DNA from: Paenibacillus polymyxa
GTDB lineage: Bacteria; Bacillota; Bacilli; Paenibacillales; Paenibacillaceae
Assembly (NCBI RefSeq): GCF_015710975.1
Contig: NZ_CP049783.1
Span: 1,755,001-1,819,000, forward strand
Direction of reading: 5' to 3'
DNA length: 64,000 nt
Part shown: one piece after another, positions 1-10,400 of the stretch
Position numbering within the stretch: position 1 is the stretch's first letter
Layout of the letters: each line of letters begins with the position of its first letter
Position numbers and translations under genes: made by a program
Notes under the pieces: model-generated
The model's database searches: none
The model's input: only the letters and a program-made list of their open reading frames with translations
What the model was told of the DNA's origin: nothing

Positions 1-352
1 CGGAATTAGAGTATATCATTCTGGATTTTTAAATGCAAGTTTTTTTATTAAATTGTTTTCACACCTATATGTTTGTAGCTGGGCCCTAGGCTTTTGTTCA
101 AATGGTTCCTAGATTGTATATTCATTTTTTCTTTAATATTGATGATTTGACAAACAAAGGATGGGTATAAATGATAAGGAACGCCCGCGCCATTCCCCTC
201 AGCCTTTAATAGTGAAAAGGTAGATACTACGGAATTCCAACTTAATGTTTACATGAAAGTTCATCATGAACCAACCACACCAAAGCAATTTTACCTCATA
301 TGAAATAGATGTTGTGAATTGAATAATGACCTTATAGAGGAGTAGATGTTAT
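1..352. other. AT-rich left edge without a recognisable gene
   Basis: I see no coding region with a plausible start and family match on either strand. The stretch is AT-rich and ends with the ribosome binding site (GAGGAG near 337) of the hydrolase that starts at 353, so it probably contains that gene's promoter. I could not pick a convincing -35/-10 pair. Confidence 0.5.
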
Positions 353-1387
353 ATGAAACAACGAAGGCTGACCTGGACGAAAGTTGTGTTTTGGGTTATC
401 TCTTGCTTACTGCTTGTTGTTATCTCTGGATTTGTGTATGAGTGGATTGCATCCAAACATGATAAGTCGCAACATCCTCCTCTGGGGAGAATGGTCGACG
501 CTGGAGGTTATCGTCTCCATATTCATAAAATGGGTGCCGGCTCTCCAACGATAGTGCTTGAATCAGGGAGCGGGGAAAGTAGCCTTTCTTGGAGAGATAT
601 TCCCGAGAAGCTATCATCCTTTGCCACCGTTGTATCCTATGATCGGGCAGGCTATGCATGGAGCGAAGAGGCAAATACTCCACGTACCGGCGAAAACATC
701 GTTCGGGAGCTTCATACCGCTCTAAAAAATGCAGACATCCAAGCTCCATATATCCTTGTAGGCCATTCCCTCGGAGGGATGTACTCAAGACTCTATGCAC
801 AGACGTACAGAGACGAAGTCGCAGGATTGGTTCTGGTGGATGCTAGGCCTGAGAATGATGCCCGGCGGACAAATAAGATCTATGCCAAAGAACGGCCTAA
901 GGTCAATCCCTCGCCGCTCATATCCATTCTCCTAGAAAGATCGGGGGCTTTTCGTCTGTTCCCCAACTTAATGCTAAACGGTCGGGTGGAGTATCGAGAT
1001 AGAAAATCTTTCGTGAACATTGTTGCTTCCCCCAAGTACTTTCGCTCTGTTGCCGAGGAGGGTGATCTGGCGAGCACTACCGAAGATGCCATACGCGGCC
1101 AGCATTTGGGCAACCTCCCTGTACGCGTAATTGCCCGAGGCATTCAGCAAAATTTGACTCAGTTCGGTATAAGTAAGCGTGGAAATGATCAGATCGAACA
1201 AAGCTGGCAAATCGGGCAGCGCGAGATGCTCCACATCTCTAACAACAGCAAGCTTATTGTCGCCAAAAAGAGCGAACATATGATTATCCATGATCAACCT
1301 GAGCTCGTCATTCAAGTCATCCGTGATCTCATCTCCAATATCCATTATTCTCGGTCAACCATTGCTAAAACAAACACTGATCATTAA
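353..1387 (+). CDS. membrane-anchored alpha/beta hydrolase
   Basis: A 344-residue alpha/beta-fold hydrolase of unknown substrate. Residues about 10-30 form one hydrophobic helix after a basic start (MKQRRLTW), which looks like an uncleaved signal anchor placing the catalytic domain outside the membrane. The nucleophile elbow is GHSLGG with Ser139. A likely acid follows the next strand (VLVDARPEND, about 161-169), and a His near 309-313 (SEHMIIHD) would complete the triad. An oxyanion-region motif (LESGSGESS) lies at about 69-77. Start chosen by GAGGAG about 11 bases upstream. It is the only plus-strand gene in the window and converges on the fus operon, sharing a terminator with it. It may be a lipase, esterase or resistance hydrolase; nothing here links it to fusaricidin beyond position. 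Confidence 0.85.
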   Translation: MKQRRLTWTKVVFWVISCLLLVVISGFVYEWIASKHDKSQHPPLGRMVDAGGYRLHIHKMGAGSPTIVLESGSGESSLSWRDIPEKLSSFATVVSYDRAGYAWSEEANTPRTGENIVRELHTALKNADIQAPYILVGHSLGGMYSRLYAQTYRDEVAGLVLVDARPENDARRTNKIYAKERPKVNPSPLISILLERSGAFRLFPNLMLNGRVEYRDRKSFVNIVASPKYFRSVAEEGDLASTTEDAIRGQHLGNLPVRVIARGIQQNLTQFGISKRGNDQIEQSWQIGQREMLHISNNSKLIVAKKSEHMIIHDQPELVIQVIRDLISNIHYSRSTIAKTNTDH

Positions 1388-1430
1388 GGGCACTACTCTC
1401 TGCATGTTGCGGATTTCATAAAATAAAAAG

Positions 1431-1466
1431 GACGCCCGGGTTCCTTTATAAAGGAACCCGGGCGTC
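1431..1466. terminator. bidirectional intrinsic terminator between hydrolase and fusA
   Basis: A perfect 14-bp stem (GACGCCCGGGTTCC and its complement) encloses an 8-base AT loop. It is followed on the plus strand by TTTGTTG and on the minus strand by CTTTTTATTTT. It sits between the converging hydrolase (ends 1387) and fusA (ends 1500). The minus-strand U tract is the better one, so this is the likely end of the fus transcript. Confidence 0.93.
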
Positions 1467-1499
1467 TTTGTTGCCCACTACTATTCTGGTTGATTGATA

Positions 1500-4400
1500 T
1501 TAAGACAAAATAGGCTTGTTTTTAGATGAGGCTTCTGCAATTTTACCAAGTATCTGTCTCAGTACTTTAGCATTCTCTCCAACAAAACCGGAATCAAGCA
1601 GCACATCGTGCGTTCCGATGACCCCGTATTCTTTGTATTGGCCAAGTGTTGCCTGTTGCCATAACAATTTATCTAATGATGTATCCGGACCAACACTATC
1701 ATCCTCTGCAATCATAGCATGGATATTCGCATGAACTTCACCTGCGTTAATAAGCTCATCGCGGTAGCTGGAGTAAACCAACATTTTGTCCATGACTCGC
1801 TCCCTGTCGGCTGGATCGGCCAGGAATGCTTTGTACTGCTCCCTAATGCTGTCCAGCACCGTCTCGACAATCTCTTCAAGCTCCTCAGGTGTCGATTCAT
1901 CCTTGGACATCTTTCTCATAGCATCTACCATAATAATGTCCCCAACATGGTAACCTCGGCTTTCCATGGCTTTAGCTACCTCAAAGGCAAGATTTCCTCC
2001 AAGTGAGTATCCCAAGAATATATATGGACCCTCTGCTTGAATATCTACGATGGCATCGATGTATCGATCCAACATATCTTGACCCTGGAAACGGTCGCCG
2101 ATAAATTCCATCCCGTACACCTCGCAAAGCCCATCCAGCTCCTTGGCCATCTCATAGTACCCCAGAGAGTGACCTACCCGAGGAGGGAAGCAAAATACTT
2201 TAAGCGTTCCTTTTCCTGGGAAGTGGATAATTTCCATTTCTTGTTCATCGGCAGCAGTTGTTGCCTGCAGCTTGAAAATTTCATGCGCCATTTCTTCCAC
2301 AGTCGGCAGATTAAATACGGCTTGAAGTGGGAGATGAACACCCATACTGGACGAGATCCTTTGGATCAAGCCCAATACTTTCAGGGAATGACCGCCAAGT
2401 TCGAAGAATTGATCCCTGATCCCGATTTCCTGTACTCCGAGCACCTCGGACCAAATCTTAGCAAGCTCTACTTCTGTCTGCGTACGCGGCGCGATATACT
2501 CGGCTGTGCTCCGCAGAAGTGTTTCCGGTGCCGGTAGCGCTTTGCGATCCAATTTGCCATTCGGATTCAGCGGCATTTGCCCCAACTGCACGAAAGCAGA
2601 TGGAATCATGTAGCTTGGCAGCTCGCTGGCCAGTGCCTCGCGTAGTACGCCCGCTGCGAGCGCCTCCTCGGCCACAAAGTATGCACAAAGCTGAGTACTT
2701 CCGCTGGAGTCAGCCAGTGCTAGAACAACCGCTTCCTGCACCGATGGTACCTTCAGAATTTGTGCTTCCACTTCTCCCAGCTCAATGCGGTAACCGCGGA
2801 TTTTTACCTGGTGATCAATCCGTCCCAAGTACTCAATATTCCCGTCAGGCAACCACCGAGCCAAATCGCCCGTTCGGTAAATCCGTTCACCCGACTTGTA
2901 CGGATGAGGAATGAACTTCTCTGCTGTCAGTTCCGGCTGATTGAAATACCCTCTCGCTACCCCTTCACCTGCAATGCAGAGTTCCCCCGGCACACCTACT
3001 GGGGATACCTGAGAAGCGCTATCCATCATCCATACTTGGACGTTAGCGTACGGTTTGCCGATAGGCACATGCGTTAGAGTCGCAGTCTCACGACTCGTTG
3101 TATATCGAGTCGCATATACAGCCGCCTCCGTAGGACCGTAGATGTTCTCCAGTACGGCATAAGGAGACACTTTATAGTACTCTTCCACAAGTTTGGCAGG
3201 CAGCGTCTCGCCGCAGGCAAACAGATATTTCAGAGTAAGGAATCCTTGGGTACTGCTTTCTTTCAAATATTGAACGAGCACACTGAGCATCGAAGGTACC
3301 AAATTAAGATGCGTGATTCGGTTCGCATCCACAGCCTCCAGCAGTGCGACCGGATCTTTGTCCACGCCCTGCGGTAGGATCACGAGCGTCCCCTGTCCAA
3401 AGAACCAACAGAACAGCTCCGGTACGGAGAAGTCAAAGGTGAATGTCGTTTTGAGCAGGAATCGGTCACCTGCCAACATAGGATATTCAGCTTCCAACTG
3501 ACTCAGTGTATGGACGGCGGAGCGATGCTCAATCATTACACCTTTCGGCTTGCCGGTTGAACCCGACGTGTAAATGATATACGCCAGATGTTCTGGTCCT
3601 GCAATTGGCTCCAGATTGGAGTCATCCGCATGATACGCCTGCGGATCATCCAGTGCCAGGATCGTGCCAGTGAATGGGAAACGATCCTTGAGATGGCTCT
3701 TCGTCAGCAGAAGCTTCGCTCCCGAATCCTCCAGCATGTGGTGAATACGATCCTCAGGGAATTCCGGATCAATCGGAACATAAGCGCCGCCCGCTTTTAG
3801 AATGGCATGGATACCTATGATCATCTCAAGCGAACGCTCGACCATGATGCCGACTGGCTGATCTGGTCTGACCCCTTGCGCGCGGAGCGTACGTGCGAGG
3901 CGGTTGGCCTGCTGATGAAGTTCTCCGTAGGTAAGCTCCGTTTCGCCGAAAATAAGTGCTGTATGATCCGGTGTGAGTGCAGCTTTTTCCTCAAATATGC
4001 CGTGAAGGGTCTTCTCACGCGGATAAGGAGCTGCTGTGTCTCCCCATACCTCTATAATTTGTGATTTCTCTTCTGGCGTTATCAGCTCCAGCTCATCAAT
4101 ACGGATAGCAGGTTGTACAGATACGTTTGTCAGAATTTTCGTCAAGTGCCCTTGAATCCGTTCCACGCTCTCCCGGTCATAGACACGGGCATTATAACGA
4201 TACAAGAACTCCAGACTACGTCCCGGCAGCACAATGAGGTTAAAATCATAATTTGTCTGTTCAAACATCTGAACATCCGTAATTTTGTATTCAGCCTCAT
4301 CATTGGCAATTTTCTCTTCCATATGCTCTTCTACCGGGTAATTCTCAAATACCATGATATGGGAAATCAAATCTTGCTTTTGTTCGCTCTGTGCCTGAAT

Positions 4401-7400
4401 CTCATAGAGCGGATAGGAATCATAAGCATGCCCAGCCAAATATAATTCCTGCTGTCTCTTCATCACATGAGAGAACGTTTCGCTTCCTTCGGCCTGAACT
4501 CGAACTGGAACTGTATTAATGAAGAGACCGATCATGCTTTCGATGCCTGGAATCTCGGCAGGTCTCCCCGAAACCACACTTCCGAAGACGACATCCTGAC
4601 TTCTATTGTAGCGTTGCAATACGATTCCCCAAGCAGCTTGCATCAGCGTGTTCATCGTCACTTGATGCTGTTTGGCCACTTGTTCCAAGCGCTCAGTCAA
4701 ATCTGCATCCAACGTGAATACCAGCTTCTCCGACACGTAGGCTTCTGCTTTTGCCGATGGCTGTGTGATGGCCTGTGGCAGCTTCGTCTGCTGCTCGTAG
4801 CCTTCCAGATACCCTCTCCAGTAGGAGGATGCCTCTTCCTCGCCTTGTTTCTCTAACCATTGAATGTACTGGCTGTACGATGCTGCTACAGGAAGTTCAG
4901 GCTCCCTTTGCTCACGCAGAGCTCCGTACGTTTCAAACACTTCCTGGAGCACAAGAGGCATACACCAGCCATCCAAAATGATGTGATGAGAGCTCCACAA
5001 TAGATGGTAGTGCTCTTTTGCAGTACGTAGAATAGCAACACGCAGCAAGGCTTCATTCGCAAGATCAAAACCTCTCGCTTTGTCCTGGTCCATATAAGCT
5101 GCAAGACGCGTTTCCATTTCGCCCGGTTCCAGCTCATGCAATTCCTCGTATACGAAATCGCATGCTCTTTCTTTGAACACAATCTGTATAGGGAAGTCGC
5201 CCCATCCAGCATGGAAATTCGTTCTCAGTATGGCATGCCGTTTCATCAGATGCTGTAAGCTGCGTTTGAAATCCTCAGGATAGAATACTCCCTGAATTTC
5301 AAATGTGGCCTGCTCAAAGTAGACCTCTGAATGAGGCTCCAGCAAGCTGTGGAACAGCATTCCCTTTTGCATCGGTGTCAGTTTATACACATTTTCAATG
5401 CTACCGATGTGCCGTGTCTGCTCTTCCAGCTCCTCGATTTCCTCCAAGCTGATATCGTTAAGGAGTACATCGCTTGGTGTAAGCTCGGTTCTATCCTTGC
5501 GTGCACAGTGTCCAATGACTTCACTGAGACGTTCCTTCAAGATACCGGCAAACTTTTCTACCGAATCCACATGGAACTGTTGATGGTTATAGCTGACCGA
5601 AAGCTGAAGCTGTCCTTCGGTAATCAGTCCATTAATATTCAAGGCCTGATGCTGCACCATCTCCTCACTGACCTCAGTTCCTGCTGAGTAAGGCGATACC
5701 TCCATCGTTCCCTCTGCAAGATCCTGGTCAAACTGCCCCAGGTAGTTGAAGGTAATCTCCGGTTCTGCCGAGAAGGAGGAGCCAGTGGATACGTCACTCA
5801 AATATTTCAAAATACCATATCCTACACCTTTGTTCGGGATACGACGCAGGCCTTCCTTAATACGCTTGATTCTGGCGCCGATCTCCATTTCGCCTCCCAT
5901 CTCAAGGGCGACAGGATACTGACTTGTAAACCAGCCTATTGTGCGAGTGATATCTAATTCCGGTACAACAGGCTCCCGTCCATGTCCTTCGAGCACGATG
6001 CCTACACGTTCGATCCCTGTCCACTCGTGAACAGCCATACCTAGGGCCGTCAAGAGCAGATCGTTAACTTCCGTATTGTAAGCGCGATTCGCCTCTTTCA
6101 GGAACTGCTCTGTCTCTTCTGGCGACCATGTTACCGTAACAGCCTCGGTGTCTTTTATGAGAAGAGCGCCGTCTACCTTGTCTTTTGGAAGAAGGGCAAA
6201 TCCCTCTCCTTCTACCTCTGCCCAAAAACTACGTTCTTGTTTAGCCGCCGGGCTGTTGGCATATTGCGTAATCCCATCAACCCATGCCCGGTACGAATCT
6301 GTCTTTTGTGGGAGCTTGACCGCTTCTCCACGTGCTGCTTGTTCGTAGCCTTCCTGCAAGTCCTCAAAGAGAATACGCCAGGATACGCCATCCACAGCCA
6401 AATGATGAATAACGATCAACAAATGTTCGCCTTCCGCACAGCGGAACAAACCTAGTCTAAAGAGAGGCCCATCCTCCAGAGAGATGCTGCGCTGAATGGC
6501 TTCTGCACCAGCTTCTATTGCCAAAGCCGGGTCTTTTTCATCCTGCAAATCGTGGATTTGGAGGCTATACAGCTCACCTTCGCCCAAACTGCGGTTCCAC
6601 GCTTCTACTCCGTGCTCTCCTTGGCGGAATACCAGTCGCAGCGCATCATGGTGTTCTGCAATTTTTTGAATAACCTTGGCGAGCGCATCGGTATTAAAGC
6701 CTTCGCGTCGGTACAGCATGACCGACTGATTAAAGTGATGTAGATCCTTTGACTGCTCTTCGAAAAATCTGCGCTGGGCAGGTCCCAGTTTTACCGTTCC
6801 GTGTACCTCGCCCTGATCTGCAATTCGGCTGACTGCGCTAACACGCTGAGCCAGTTCCGCAATTGTTGGATAGCTGAATAAATTCTTCATCTCCAGTTTG
6901 TAGCCTGCGTGGAGAAGTCTTGATGAAACCTGAATCGATTTGATCGAGTCGCCTCCAAGTTCAAAGAAATTATCATGCATGCCAACAAGCGGTACGCCGA
7001 GCACACCTTGCCAAATCGAAGCCAAAATATTCTCCACATCCGTCCGCGGAGCAGCAAAGGCGGCTCCTGCTTTCACACCCAAGTTTGGTTCAGGCAGTGC
7101 CTTACGATCCAGCTTGCCATTTGGTGTCAAAGGCATTACGTCCATTTGGACAAAGTAAGACGGAATCATATATGCAGGCAGCTCGGCAGACAGTTCATTT
7201 CTCAGCTCGCTGACAGACATTTCCCGATCAGCTACAAAGTAAGCACATAGAGACTTCTGTCCATTGGCGTCTGCCCACGCAACAACGAGAGCTTCCTCCA
7301 CAAGTGGCATATCCAGCAACTTGGCCTCAATCTCACCAAGCTCAATACGATAGCCCCGTATTTTAACTTGATGGTCAATACGCCCAATGTACTCAATGTC

Positions 7401-10400
7401 TCCATTAGGAAGGCGACGAGCCAAATCTCCGGTCCGATACATATTTCCTTCCGCAGCGAACGGATCCCTAATGAATTTTTCTGCGGTAAGATCCGGACGA
7501 TTCAGGTATCCACGGGCTACTCCGTCCCCGGCGATGTACATTTCGCCCTCCACACCTAACGGTACAAGACGAAGCTGTTCATCCAGGATATGAATGTATA
7601 TGTTGTCGGACGGCAATCCAATCGGTACAGATTCCCGTGTATCCTTCGCAGGATCGTACAGGTGAATCATGCAGCCAACGACGGTTTCGGTTGGGCCGTA
7701 TTCATTGTAAATTTTGATGTTGCCGCCAAAGAGATCGGTAATCGTTTTGGACAAATGAGTGGTCAGATTCTCTCCACCCACAATAAGCTGCTGAATACGA
7801 CTCTCCGCTGGAATGGTCATGTCTTTTATGAGACTGAGATGCGTCGGCGTCAGCTTGAGAATATCGACCGCATTTTCGCGCAAAATATGCTGAACGACCT
7901 CTGCCTTATCTATACCATCATAAATCCGTACTATTCCTCCGTTTATTAACGGAGTAAACATTGATGTCATCGTCAAGTCAAACGAAATGGATGAGTACAG
8001 CGGGAAGTCCGTTGGTTGCCCTGCACAATAGACCTTATTGGCCCACCAGATGTAGTTCACGATCCCTTTATGGTTAATCATGGTTCCCTTCGGATTCCCT
8101 GTTGTACCTGAGGTATAGATTAAATACACTAGGTCGTTTCCTCTTACAGGAATATTAGGATTATCCACTCCGGTTCCGTAGATGTGCGGAGAATCCAATT
8201 CCATAACCATTCCCTCAAAGGAGGCCAGCTTCGTCAGGTGGCTCTGTGTGAGCAGAATCTCAGCGCCGGAGTCCTTCAGAATATACTGAATCCGCTCCTG
8301 CGGATATTCAGGATCAATCGGTACATAGGCTCCGCCCGCTTTGAGTACACCCATGATGGCAACCAGCAGTTCCACTGACCGATCCGCCAACAGACCCACT
8401 ACTTGTTCACTCCGCAGTCCCTGGTCTATCAAGGTCGAAGCCAGTCTGTTCGCCCGCTCGTTCAACTCCCGATACGTGATCTGGATATCGCCGCTTACTG
8501 CTGCGATCTTATCTGGCGTACGGACAACCTGTTCCTCAAACAAGGTATGCAGACCCTGATCACTTGGATAGGCATGAGCCTTGCCACCCCAGTCAAGCAG
8601 CTTCGTCCGTTCCTCCGGTGTTACAATCTCCAGCTCCTGTATCGTCGCTTGTGGACGAGTAGCTACCTGATCGAGCATTTGCAACAAATGTCCTCCGATT
8701 CGCGCAATGCTTTCTTGCTCATAGACCGAAGCGTTGTAGCGAATGCAGACCTTAATGTCCTCGCCTGGAATGACAACGAGGTTAAAGTCATAGTTGGTTT
8801 GCTCAAACATGGCGAAGTTGGCGACTTCGAGATTGTCCTCTGTGTGATTACCCGACTGTTCTACCTGTTCGTCGAGCGGATAATTTTCAAAGATCATAAT
8901 ATGAGAAATCAGGTCTTGCTTTTGGGTTGTTTTCCCCTGAATCTCATACAGCGGATAGGTGTCGTAGGCACGACCAGCCAACGAATGTGCCTGTGTACGT
9001 TTCATCACCTCGACAAAGGCCTCGTCTTTGGATGACTGTACGCGGATAGGTACTGTATTAATAAACAGACCCACCATATTCTCGATCCCTGCAATCTCAG
9101 CAGGTCTACCTGATACAACGCCACCGAAAACAACATCCGAGCTGGCATTGTAATGTTGGAGAATCAGGCCCCAGGCTGTCTGCATGAGTGTGTTGACGGT
9201 CACATGATTGCGCTTCGCGACAACATCCATTTTATGGGTCAAGGACGCGCCCAAATGGAGAACATGCTCATTCAGAACGTAACCCTCTACTTTAGCTTGA
9301 GATTTCGTTTTAGCTTCCGGCAATACAGTATTACCGTCATAGTCTTCGAGATATTGGCTCCAATATGTTGAAGACTCTTGATCATCCTGTGCATCAAGCC
9401 ATTCTATATAACGGCTGTAGGGCTGAGCCGGTGGTAGTACAGGCTGTACTTGCTGACGCAGGGCAGAATAATAATCGAACAGCTCCTGTGTAATAATCGG
9501 GATGCACCAGCCATCCATGACAATATGATGGAAGCTCCACAATACAAGGTGGCTTTGTTCCTTTTGCATGACAGTCACTCGCATCAGCGGATCTTCTGAC
9601 AAGCTGAATCCCTTAGCCATATCTTCAGTAGTATAAGCCTGAATTTGGGCTTCTTGCTCCTGCAACGTACCGGCACGCAAATCTACGTAGTTCAGAGGGA
9701 TTGGCCGTTGCTTAAAGACAACTTGCAGCGGTACATCAGTGATATTGTTGTAAAAGCCGGTACGCAATATGGCATGTCGTTGCGCCAAAGCCTGGAAGCT
9801 CTCGAAGAAGATATCTACATCGAAGCTGCCACGTAGCTCAAACGTTGCCTGCTCAAAGTATGAAGAGGAGTCCGGCTCCAGCAAGCTGTGGAAGAGCATG
9901 CCCTTCTGCATTGCCGTTAGCTTGTACACATCCTCAATCTCTCCAATATGGGCCGTTTGGGCTGTGAGTCGATCAAGCTGCTCCAGGGTCAGTCCTTGGA
10001 ACAGAACATCACTCGGCGTAAGCTGCGAACGCTCCTGAGTCACACAATGCTGGATGACCTCGCTAAGACTTGACTGTAATAATTCAGCAAAATGACTTAC
10101 CGTCTCCTTACGGTACTGCCTGTTGCTGTACGTAATCGTCAGTGATAGCTGGCCTTCGGCAATCATGCCATTCACATCCAGAGCATATTGCTGTGGTGTG
10201 TGATCACTGAGCGCCTTACCGACTGAATGTGTAGACAGGCTAAGAGCATTGCCTTCCAAATCCTGATCAAACTGTCCAAGGTAGTTGAAGGAAACCTCCG
10301 GTTCTACGCTGAATCGAGTACCTTTTTCCGGTGCCATATACTTCAGCAGACCGTAGCCGATGCCTTTGTGCGGAACTTCTCGCAAATTCTCCTTGATGCG

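Noticed and set aside
8403..9035. 210-codon plus-strand open frame, one of many opposite fusA
   Set aside because: Opposite-strand frames recur at the same place in each NRPS module, as expected from repeated domain sequence, and show no ribosome binding sites.
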